Source of the DNA: Pseudocercospora fijiensis CIRAD86
Lineage: Eukaryota; Ascomycota; Dothideomycetes; Mycosphaerellales; Mycosphaerellaceae
Direction of reading: 5' to 3'
DNA length: 64,000 bases
Assembly (NCBI RefSeq): GCF_000340215.1
Contig: NW_006921534.1
Span: 1,855,053-1,919,052 of the forward strand
Shown: piece after piece, positions 48,958 to 58,220 of the stretch
How the letters are laid out: each line of letters opens with the position of its first letter
Position numbering within the stretch: the stretch's first letter is position 1
Notes under the pieces: model-generated
Told to the model about the DNA's origin: nothing
Database searches by the model: none
The model's input: the letters and a program-made list of their open reading frames with translations, nothing else
Made by a program: the position numbers and the translations under genes

Positions 48958-49117
48958 TAATAGTAATTACTATAGTAATAGTAATATTACTATAGTAATT
49001 ACTATTAGACTATTACTATTACGATTACTATAGAATTCTCTGTAGGATTACTATTACTATTACTATTACTATTGCCAATTTGACTTTACTATTTACTATT
49101 TACTATTACTATTACAA
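48958..49117. repeat. Subterminal palindromes of the hAT-like element, right end
   Basis: AGTAATTACTATAGTAATAG followed shortly by its near-perfect inverse gives a hairpin-capable palindrome at about 48962-49010; a matching set lies at 33555-33690 near the left end. Many hAT elements carry subterminal transposase-binding repeats, which may be what these are. Confidence 0.6.
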
Positions 49118-49938
49118 TTACTAAGGTTTTTACATCTCTGCTCATTATGCGTTGATTCACTATGCGACGCCCAATCAGAGTCTTATTGCAGCATCGAGAA
49201 TACGTACCTCTGTTACCGTTGTCGCCCTTCCTGCAAATTCGACGAGGAGATGGCGCTGGAACGAATGGGAAATCTGGGAAGAGCTAGAAAGGGAGGTCAC
49301 TACAATCAGCTCCAGTAAAGAGCTGCGCTAGTGATTACAGAAAGCGCACTCGGCGGCGGGCGTATAGTCTCCCTATTGAACAGACTTCTTCTCCTTGTAT
49401 AGCGCATCCGGTATTCCTGGAGACTACTAGTGCAAGTGCCGGGATGCAGATTGGTTTGGAGGTCTAGACGACACAATACGAAAGGCATTTCTCTAACGAC
49501 GACTGCCCTTCAACGAGAGAGATGTCTTTAATGTACAAACTTGTCCATTCGGTCTCGTTTATTAGCATCGTTGGATGACAGCCGTTACCTAGACTAGGGA
49601 TTTCATAGGAGCTGTAGATGGCAACTCGGGCGTTCCTTGGGCGTGCCTCCCTCTTTTACTCGAAGATCGCACTTTTCAATATATGATTAGCGTTCGATGT
49701 TTCGATATTGTACACTAGCTCGGGTATAGAGGCCCTTTCAACGTTGCGAGAGACGCGATGCTTTCGATTACCGCAGATTCGCCATAATCTAAAACACATA
49801 ACCATGGGCATCCCAGTTATAGGGCCTTTATACAGGTGCCTACGCCCTGACTGCACAGTCCGACACTGCAATCCACAGATTCGACTAGCAATGCAGATCT
49901 TCCTTGACCGACTCGATAGTACCAAATCTCACTCGCTC

Positions 49939-51967
49939 CTATACAGCTTTCGAACGCTCGTGGACCCAAATTTTCTTTGAACTAGAGCTACTTACCAAAC
50001 AATGCAGCTGATGAAAAACGGCAAGTAATACGACATGATGTTCACTGTAGAACATGTTGTCGTGCCTGCAGCTGTACCCGATTGTCGGATTTGCCAGAAT
50101 CGATTCATTCGCAGCTCCCTTCCGAGGCTTACTGACCAGCACTTCGTGGAGGAGCTTGAAAGAATGCAACACGGCATGTCGAGCAATAGGTGTACATGCC
50201 CATGCCTTCATGCGATGTGTCACATTCACATAGTCTTTCTCGGAAACCTTTCTTCCCAGCAGTCGCTCAGTGCCGGAGAAGATTTGAATGTCAATGATAT
50301 CTGCATGCATTGTCATGTGTGCCAAATGGAACAGCACCGTCGGGGCAGCCGCGTCCGTATGGCTTGTGCCTTGGCCAGGAATTTTCCGAGTTCCTACTGC
50401 TTCATCGAAGCTATGACGCCAGTGTCCGAAAGCCTGCAGGAGTAGAGATCGCCATCTACCTTGTTCGCGCATTGAAGGTACTGTTTCGAGGAATTGCAAG
50501 TGCTTCTCCCTACGGCTGATATGCCAGCCCACCGAAAGCAGACCAGCCATGAGAAGCATTCGAGCTGAGGCATGGGTCTGGACCTCGTGGGCATGTAGGC
50601 AGCGCTTGAGGCCATCGAGAAAGTTGATGGGCTTGATTCCGTACATCTTGAGGTTTGCGTCTAGACGATGGACTTCTTCGGCACTCTTAGCAGTCCAAAG
50701 GGAGTCGTCGCAGGGCAAAGGGAGCCTAATTTCGTAAGGTGCCATGTCTTCTCCAATCAGTATGCAATAGAGTATTCTTGGGGACCGTGGGCGACTGACC
50801 TGCTGCATGTCCGTACATGACCGCGTGTAATGTGTCCATCTGGAATGCGGCGAAGACAACACGATTGAAAGACTCGGTCCTCACCCAGTGTATCCACCAA
50901 GAGTCAAAAGCAGTCTTTGGCCTTGAATCTGCATCGTGACCCAACGCAGGCGTTGCACATCTCGTCGGCATACCACTCACAGGACTTTCGCTCTCGGACC
51001 GGCCCACCAAAGGACTTCCTCTTCGTAATAGGGTCAGGGTACTAGCATGATGGATATGGGCACGTTCGTGCAGCTTGCGCGTAGACCATTGTTTCTCGTA
51101 GAATTCCAGCAGGAGAAGTGCTTGGGCTACCCATAATTGCACTGGTGGCTGAGCATCTCCATCCGTGAAGATTTCCCAACGTAAATGCGTCGCCAGGAGG
51201 TCCGAAAATTGTTTGTAGTCGTCCAGATAGCCTCTGGGCTTCGATCTTACTACGTCTGCGGCACCAAGCATCACAATGGCAAGGAGAAGTAGTAAATGGC
51301 AATGATTGGCTGAGAAGGTCGGCTGATGCACGATGGACAGCGAATTATCCACATGGGCCCAGTAGTTGGCAATGAACTTCTCCAGCATGCCTGAACTGAG
51401 ATTCGGGAAAGAATGTGAGTCCGGAGTGTACATGAGACTGGACTGGTCTTCTGTGGCCAATGGCTTTTGCAGACGTTGCTTCTTTAAGAAGAGGCTGAGC
51501 AAGGCGTCAATATCGGCTTTGCGCTGATCCGAGAGCAGCACAGAAGATGTCTGCGATTGGTCATGATGCTCTGTTGGAGCAGCGTGGCTCCCTGCCACTA
51601 CGCTGGGCTCGGGGTGGACAGCAAAATCGTCCAGATTCCATATGTCCTTTGGCGAATACTCCAAACCAAAGTTGAGGAAGGGAATGTTGTTCTTGGTGAA
51701 ATCGTCGTTTTGCGAGCCAGGACTGTCAAAAAGCCAGGCTGCAAAATTGTCATTGGCCTGAGCAGAGACGCCTTCAGCGGAAGTCCAGTTTTTCAATGCT
51801 CGAGCAGTCTGAGGGGATGCGATTGGGAGCGTAGAGGGCAGTGAAGCAGCACTAATCAGCGTCGAGTGTGGAGTCAGAAGCGGTGGTGTTGGATGCGAGG
51901 CCCAGACTGGCGCTGGCACGTCGTTGCTGGCCGAAGCGGCGGGTTCGGTGTGGCGGTGGCGGGTGAA

Positions 51968-51998
<31 letters not shown>

Positions 51999-52336
51999 TC
52001 ATGTCGGGCCTTGTGTCTGGCGAAGAGATCTGGTCGCACAAAGCTGTGGCCACAATTCTGTTCTTCGCACTTGTATATCTCCTTCGGATTATGGTTCAGC
52101 TCATGTCTGTGCAGATGCTCGGCTCGACTGCACGCACGTGGTCAGTATGCCATGCCATGCCATGCCATATCATGGATTCATGGATGGGCGGTCGACAGAA
52201 TAATAGAAATATGGCTCAGACGCGCTCACGAGTATCGCTTGCCGCACCCTTCATGCTGGCACTGGAATCGCTTCTCAGCCCCCGCACGACTTGCCCTACG
52301 TCGCTTTGCGGGAGGCAGTTCGGATGGCGCGTTCAT
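49939..52336 (-). CDS. C2H2 / fungal-specific transcription factor, 3' end disrupted by the repeat
   Basis: Exons 52336-52230, 52127-50800 and 50750 to at most 49939, with introns of 102 bp (GTGAGC...GCAG) and 49 bp (GTCAGT...GGAG). Two adjacent C2H2 fingers span the first splice (C26, C31, H44, H48 and C56, C61, H74, H78), each C-x4-C-x12-H-x3-H. Then come an EPEPEP tract and a Ser/Pro-rich linker. The rest resembles the fungal_trans regulatory domain (LEKFIANYWAHVDNSLSIVH; LEFYEKQWSTRKLHERAHIH). A donor-like GTAAGT follows the Leu codon at 49996; read-through ends at TAG 49941-49939 inside module DNA. Sequence stops being host DNA at 49948, so the true last exon is probably lost. As read the product would be 748 aa. 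It may once have regulated the adjacent dehydrogenase and transporter. Confidence 0.75.
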
Positions 52337-52515
52337 GCTGAATTTTTCTGATATGCCATGGCATTGGCGTGTCTCACATGCCTATACAACAGCAATACAC
52401 GAGCGTGACCCCCGACCCCCCAAACTGAGTCTCAGGTGACCTCAGACTATGCCTATTCCGGGCGGCTTCCCCTCTTTCTCAGCTGACCCACACACCTCCC
52501 TCCCTCTGTACCCCC

Positions 52516-53595
52516 CTACCTGCCCATCCACCTGGAGCCAGTCAGCATCAGCATCAGCATCAGCATTTGCATCAGCAGGGCTTCGGAGAAAAGACTCACC
52601 CTCCATCAACCACCAGGATCTCGCCAGAGACATACCGACTCGCACGGCTTGCCAGGAAGACGATGCTGCCTTTGAAGTCGTCGGGCACACCCTACGCTCG
52701 GTTAGCTGATAGCTGAATTCACAATGCTATCGAAGTCATCACCCACCCAGCGTCCAGCCGGGATCCGCTCCAAGATACTCGCCGCCCGCTTTTCATCCTT
52801 GATCAACGCTTCGTTCATGTCTGTTGCGATGTATCCCGGCGCGATCTTCGCCGTCAGCAAGACATCAACCGTTGGCTTGCGTGCTCCAGTACTCACCGCA
52901 TTGACATTGATGCCTTGAGCTGCCCATTGGTTTGATAGACTCTTGGTCAGCAGAGCAACACCACCCTTCGCAGCCGCATATGCGGGCACATTCAGACCAC
53001 CCTGGAACGAGACCAGAGAGGCGATGTTGATGATAGAGCCTCTATGGGGGACGCCGTTAACCTTCGGGCCTTCAGGATTGCGGGTAAGCATATACGCTCC
53101 AACATCTCTACAGAGCGTGAAGATTGTGTTCAAGTTGACTTGTAGCACCTTCCATCTCCATCAGCACCGCTCAGAAAGTACAGCGAGAGATTTGCTACCT
53201 CGTTCCACTCACTGTCCGGGAATTGATGTGCGGGATGCCGTCTCTGAATACCTCCGCAGTTCACGAGGATATCAATGTCGTGGCCGTCGTCAAGGATGCG
53301 TTTGGTGAGACCTGCAACATCGCTCGCAGACGCCAAGTCGCAAACGTAGATGGTGGCTTTCCGGCCAAGGCTCTCTATCGCTCGCTTCGTCTCCTGCTTG
53401 CTTTCGTCTCGCTGTATAGAAATGATGTCGGATCCAGCTTCAGCCAATGCTATTGCCAATGATTGACCGCTGGTAGTCATGCGTCAGCACAGAGCATCGG
53501 ACATATTGCTCTTCGTTGACTTACATGCCTCGTGTCGCACCTGTGACAACAGCTGTGCGGCCTTGAAGGGAGAAGAGATCGAAGACACTAGACAT
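52516..53595 (-). CDS. Short-chain dehydrogenase, KduD-like (2-deoxy-D-gluconate 3-dehydrogenase type)
   Basis: Six exons: 53595-53525, 53469-53199, 53148-52897, 52845-52747, 52691-52600, 52531-52516; 801 bp, 266 aa, introns of 50-68 bp. The start [20 protein letters not shown] is followed by the cofactor motif TGATRGIG (T18-G25, across the first splice). NCGG replaces the usual NAG. Catalytic Ser158, Tyr171 and Lys175 (IASL; YAAAK) have normal spacing. The end [33 protein letters not shown] and VDGG|WMGR matches the classical SDR / KduD group closely, including size. The substrate is inferred: KduD enzymes oxidise keto-deoxy sugar acids in uronate and pectin breakdown, but the fungal relatives are broad. 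A CAGCAT repeat lies in the last intron. Confidence 0.85.
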
Positions 53596-53999
53596 GATGC
53601 ACTGTCCTGTTGACAAAGAGTTTCACGTCAGTGAAGATCTCGTCTGATAATGCAGATGCCGAGAAAGTTGTCGGCTTTCGACATAATGAGTCCCGCTGCA
53701 CCCCGAGACGAGCCCGCGCAGCATGAGATTTGGGGACTGGGGGTCTATACGCCTATCCCACATGGACAGAACCACGCGAAAACATATTGAGTAAACCCCC
53801 CCCCCCCCACCACACCGGCCGACTGTATACCTGGAAACCCTACAGCCCATCAAATTGATTTTCTGTGGATCGGCAAGGATTGTTGCGCCGTACCTGAATG
53901 CAAGGAATATGCTTTGACATTGGCATGATGAATGTCTTTCGTTGATTTTGTCGCCTGCGATCACAGTTTCTCTGCCACTGAGCATAAATTCCGAGCACC
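53596..53999. promoter_or_regulatory. Shared divergent promoter of the dehydrogenase and the MFS transporter
   Basis: 404 bp separate the two divergent start codons, enough for a bidirectional promoter. It contains an uninterrupted run of 13 C (53796-53808; G on the other strand). No binding site for a named regulator is claimed. Confidence 0.6.
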
Positions 54000-55857
54000 A
54001 TGGCAGACACCAAGAGCGTGACAGAGCGAGTCCAGGATTGCGAATTGGACAAACCTATTCCAGGGCAAGATGAGGCGGCACCCTACCCACCGTGCCTTCA
54101 TGGTCTCAGCGATGAAGAAATCAAGAGGCTTGGCAGAAAGACAACATTCAAGCTGGATATGTTCGTCATGCCCGCGATGACAATCATGTACATTTTGAAC
54201 TATCTTGGTTCGTCGGTCGCTTCATTGCTGCAATGATCGAAGCCTGACCATCTCATAGATCGACAGAATATCGCTGCATCGAAGCTGGCAAACATCATGG
54301 AAGACTTGGATATCACTGTCACCCAGTACAATGCCTGCGTTAGCATCCTGTTCGTGGGATACAGTCAGTTCTCTTCAGAACCTCTCCTGAGCACAGATCT
54401 GCTGACAAACTCTAGTTCTGATGCAAGTGCCTTCGAACCTGGTCGTAAGCAAGATCAAATGGCCAGGTCTCTACCTCTGTGCTGCTGTGGCGCTCTGGGG
54501 AGTCGTCTCCGCTTGCACAGCGGCTGTTAATTCCTTTGGGAGCCTTGTGGCATGTCGATTCATGCTTGGCTTCGTTGAGGTATGCGACTTCAATGCGTTT
54601 CAGCTAAATCGCTGACGAAGAGATTCGCAGGCAGCTTTCTTCCCAGGAGCTTTCTACTACCTCTCATGCTTCTACAATCGCAAGCAGATCGCATTCAGGA
54701 CAGCCATTCTGTACAGTGGAAGCCAGCTCGGAAATGCTTTTGGAACGCTTTTCGCAATTGGCATCATTAAGCTCGACGGAGCACATGGCCTGGAAGGTTG
54801 GCGATGGTAAGCTGCGACTTTGTGGGTGTTTAAAGTCTTCAGGCTGATCAGGACACAGGCTGTTCCTCATTGAAGGTATTCTCACCGTCGGCCTGGCTGC
54901 CGTATTCGCTTGCTACATTCCGAACTCTCCTCGACAGATTATGGGCTTCACGGAACAGGAGCACGAATGGCTGCGATGGAACTACGAATCTGATCAAAAG
55001 CAACAAGACGAGTCTGGTGAGGTCACGGCTAAGAAGGGGTTCACGATGGCTGTCACCGATCCGAAGACATGGCTAATGATGGCTACGCTCTATGCAACCT
55101 ACACGAGTGCAGCCGTAAACAACTTCTTCCCAACTGTCGTTGGCGGTCTTGGCTTCTCACGCAACGCGACTTATGGTCTCACCGCGGTAAGTGGGATAAC
55201 ATGTTCATCGGCTCATTCATTTCACTGACGTGTGCGACAGCCACCATTCTGCTTCTGCGTCATTTGCATGCTTGTGAACGGCTTCTGGAGCGATAAGAGA
55301 AAAAATCGATACCTACACATCGTAATCCCGCTATGCATTACGGTCGTGGCAAACATCATTGCCGTCTCCACACTCAGCGTTGCTGGCCGCTGTAAGAACC
55401 GCTTGGGTACTTCCTATGTCAAAGATTCATCGCTGACACAAGACTACAGACTTCGCAATGATGCTGATGCCGGCTTCTTTCTACTCTTCATCGATCGTGC
55501 AGTTGTCATGGATCTCCGGCAGTTTGTCACAGCCTGCAGTCAAGCGTGCCGCATCCATCGCGCTGATCAATTGCATCTGCAACACGCCAAACAGTAAGTG
55601 AACGCGGGATCTTCGCCGCGCTTTCAGCACCAGCTAACTACTTCCAAGTCTGGACGGCGTACCTCTACTACGACTCTCCTCGTTACGTTGCTGCATTTGG
55701 GGTCAACCTGGGAGCGGCTGTGGTTGCAATTGGTTTCGCCACCCTGACATTCTTCTACCTTCGCCGAGAGAATGCAAAGATGGATCAGGGCAAGCCGTTG
55801 GGTAAGAGCTCTCCCACCGCGAGACAGCAAGCTGCTGGGTTCAGATACATGTTGTAG
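54000..55857 (+). CDS. MFS transporter, ACS (anion:cation symporter / allantoate permease-like) family
   Basis: Eight exons: 54000-54207, 54259-54363, 54416-54579, 54631-54806, 54859-55186, 55241-55391, 55450-55593, 55649-55857; 1485 bp, 494 aa. The N-terminus is cytosolic and acidic; TM1 leads to NYL|DRQNIAASKLANIMEDL, the ACS/Dal5 signature. Further blocks are LMQVPSNLVVSKIKWP, GFVE|AAFFPGAFYYLSCFYNR, GWRW|LFLIEGILTVGLA and FTEQEHEWL. Family members import carboxylates, allantoate, vitamins and hexuronates; the substrate cannot be told from sequence. Divergent from the KduD-like dehydrogenase, it could import that pathway's sugar acid. All splice sites are GT...AG, though the first donor GTTCGT is weak. 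Confidence 0.87.
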
Positions 55858-56901
55858 ATACGTGGCAGAGACATTGCAGTGAGCTTCATCGTGGCCTCAA
55901 GCTTGTTACAAAGTCTTTCTCGGGGAGATCGCCATGTCCATCTGTGCTACTACTACGGAGCGATTACACTGTGAACAGTGAAGATATATATGTTCTTCCC
56001 GCCAACGCGAAATGCTTGGCAGGAGCATCGGGCCGAAAAAGCCGACGCGACTTCTTTCTGCAGCGAGCGCGCGCCTCTCTCCCTGCCTTCCTGACATGCA
56101 AGAAGCTCGAGCAGGATGGTGGGTGTACAGTGTAGTGTTTTGGAGACACCAATACTCATCATACTGACAAGTCGCAGCACGATCCGATGACGAGAACCAA
56201 TCACCGAGCTATCAGAAGCGAACATTTCCTGCACGTAGCCGCGACTTGCCTCACCACGTCAAACGCTCACACATGCGGCAAAAGTTCCATGCCTGAAGCC
56301 AAGAACAGAAATCCGAGGATCCATCTCCTGCTGCAAGTCTTCAAGCACGACAGTCGATCGTCCTTACTCATCAAGTCGCACCGAATTTCACCTTTCCCAT
56401 CCGCTGTCGAGCGGGAACCGAAGACGTGTTGGACAGAGGACGTGTTAGCACGACGGTACCCCATGACCGACCACCAAATTTTGCAATCAAGCCGTGTTCC
56501 GTGCGCTTTTGGATCCTGATCCAGGCTGCCGGTGCGTGCGATGAGATCATGCACAAACGATAGTTTTCAATCGTAGGGTACTTGCTCCGTTTCTCGCCTC
56601 GACTGTCTGAATTCCTCGCCAGGACGCATCTGGATGCTCGGTGGTTGGTGTTGATTATGGCGGGAAGGCGTGTGACTGGTCCTATGATGATGCAAAGTAT
56701 TCTAAAGCCAAATATGAGGGCAGCCGCCGGTTCTCACGGACTGAGCTGGTTGTCATTGATGGCACACATACTGAGAGCTGCTCTGAGGACACATCACACA
56801 CGCATACATTATTCCGATACACATATGCTACGCTTGCTTGCTTGCTAATGCTGTACTTTCAAGATCTACATACGTCGAATACCAGCGAGACAAGCTTTCC
56901 A
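55858..56901. other. Intergenic, between convergent gene ends; no gene supported
   Basis: About 1 kb between the MFS transporter and the lectin gene. Short open frames exist on both strands (the longest about 126 codons at 56641-57021) but they lack recognisable motifs, overlap one another and have no splice-consistent extension. Both terminators should lie here. Confidence 0.5.
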
Positions 56902-57928
56902 TCAAAATCTGTCTCGCTGTCTCGCACGGTACACAGTGAAGCCCACGTACGCTCCCGTCACCACCAGTCCGAAAATGATGAACTTGAAGAAGAACCAGCC
57001 CCAACCACCGCCTTCTCCTGACGGCGTTGATAGCCTGCCGGGCTTACCCTTGTTCCGACTTGACTCCTTGCTGCCCGCTGCTCCGCTCTGACCGGTTGGC
57101 GAGTACAAGTTCTTCGTCGATACGGTCACGATGTCGTGGTTGTCCGAGAGCTCTCCAGTCTCCGCGCTAAAGCCCAGATATGTCACCGTTGGAAGCTTTA
57201 CGCTGCCAACCTCGAAGCATCTCGTCCACTCATTCTCCTCCTTGTACATGAGATCCACGACCAGTGATTTGTCCTGAAAGTATGTGACCTTGGCTTTTGT
57301 AGGCACCTCCGAGTTGCGCAGGCCCCGCGCAGAGCATCCTGCCAACTCATTCGCCTTTCCATCATTTTGCTGATCGTACGCCGTCTGGCCGTCTCCAACC
57401 ATAGCCATCACGTAGGGAAACACCACGCCGGGCCGGTTGTTCTTGTATGTGTCGAAGAAGATAGCAAGACCCTCGAACCGATCCTTCATACCAAACACCG
57501 TCCCCTGCTCTGCTCGCTCTTTCGTGACCCACATCGCAAATCCATCTCCAAATAGACTGCCCGTGCCTGATATTCTGAATTCGAACTCGACTTCCCAATT
57601 CGTTGCAGTGAGAGGGACTCTGCTGTAGATCCAGCCCGCTTGCGAAGGATGTTGGCCCGTGAGTCGAATGTATTGGTCTACTCGTATTACTGTTGAGCCG
57701 CCGAAATCCCACCATCGCGATTGCATATCAGAGTCGAGGAATGGCTGATGGAAGAAGCTGTCAGTACGATGTTCTCAGTCGCTCTGATGCTCGGTCCATT
57801 TCTCTTACTATCTGGAGGCTATGCGTCCGCAGCGGTATGGACTTGATGTCCGAGTCCTCTGCAGAAACGAGGACACTCCATGCTGCCAGCAGTATAGAGG
57901 TCACGTAGAGGAAAGACTGGAACGCCAT
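56902..57928 (-). CDS. L-type (legume-like) lectin, VIP36/Emp47-type ER-Golgi cargo receptor
   Basis: Exons 57928-57809 and 57744-56902 (intron 64 bp, GTAAGA...TCAG); 963 bp, 320 aa. An N-terminal signal peptide (MAFQSFLYVTSILLAAWSVL, then VSAED) is followed by the lectin domain: PFLDSDMQSRWWDFGG, YIRLTGQHPSQAGWIYSRVP, a sugar/Ca2+-site region with GDGFAMWVT, FEGLAIFFDTYKNNR, and YLGFSAETGELSDNHDI. A Gly/Ser linker leads to one C-terminal membrane span (FFFKFIIFGLVVTGAYVGF) and a short basic tail RARQRDRF. The layout is that of type I lectin receptors that cycle glycoproteins between ER and Golgi. No clear C-terminal KK or FF sorting signal is seen. Confidence 0.88.
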
Positions 57929-58220
57929 GGTGAGAAGAATTTTTGGCGACCCATGCACTGAATGTAGACGTGCTGTCGAGCTGAAGGAATCGTAGCTCCG
58001 CGAGCCAGAAGCGCGAAATCGTCGTCAATGCGAATAGGTGTGCGAGAAATGGCCAGTGGATAATGGTAGAGCGTAATGCCACCTTTCATGCAGGGAGCAG
58101 GGAAAGTGCGCTGAAGTGCTCAGCCACGTTTTTTTCTGTGGCGCTCCGCTCCTATCGAACTCCAAGATTCACTTTCTCGACTTCACTTTGCTTTTGACCT
58201 CACTCGTGCATCACAAGACG
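57929..58220. promoter_or_regulatory. Divergent promoter region, lectin / tRNA dehydratase
   Basis: 292 bp between the divergent starts of the lectin receptor and the t6A dehydratase gene. Contains a T-run and pyrimidine-rich stretch (58129-58200) just upstream of the plus-strand start. No specific element identified. Confidence 0.45.

Larger units (their letters stand above)
33530..49140. mobile_element. hAT-like DNA transposon (23-bp perfect TIR, 8-bp TSD), host of a nested LTR element
   Basis: Both ends carry the same 23-bp inverted terminus beginning CAGAGATGTAAAAACCTTAG; the flanks carry the 8-bp duplication CTCATTAT. CAG-type termini with an 8-bp TSD are the hallmark of hAT elements. 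Without the nested LTR insertion (34191-46716) the element is 3085 bp, a usual hAT size. Both subterminal regions hold TAGTAATTACTATAGTAATA-type palindromes. A transposase with hAT signatures could not be shown, so it may be non-autonomous. Confidence 0.85.
18589..49948. repeat. Tandem module copy 2, interrupted by three transposon insertions
   Basis: This is the second head-to-tail copy. It is collinear with copy 1 in blocks 18589-20273, about 23690-27235, about 30740-33529 and 49149-49948. Removing the two MULE-like elements and the hAT-like element leaves about 9.25 kb, against about 10.1 kb for the same span of copy 1. It ends at 49948, where copy 1 continues (18249 on) but copy 2 switches to the 3' part of a host transcription factor gene. 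The last block (49149-49948) is much less RIP-mutated than the matching block of copy 1. Confidence 0.75.
31628..49948 (+). pseudogene. Unknown module gene, copy 2, split by the hAT-like element and 3'-truncated
   Basis: The best-preserved 5' part of this unknown gene is here. A possible start at 31628 gives MSKAIRVKNSTLKPITITKL, followed by acidic EED/DDDND tracts, REERHPRRAIDARRRVIELE, and four repeats of about 26 aa of the type LPKHSALLSNRKLDNRGGN at about 32265-32580. Downstream (32735-33180) lies an acidic DED-rich stretch. The gene is split at 33529 by the hAT-like insertion, resumes at 49149, has a ~20-bp frameshifting deletion relative to copy 1 near 49750, and stops matching at 49948. 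No known domain recognised. Confidence 0.5.

Noticed and set aside
51866..52439. Two overlapping plus-strand open frames of 161 and 171 codons
   Set aside because: They lie antisense to the zinc-finger exons of the transcription factor, whose spliced frame gives two perfect C2H2 motifs.
56582..57021. Small genes between the transporter and the lectin
   Set aside because: Frames are short, mutually overlapping and without motifs or splice-supported extensions.
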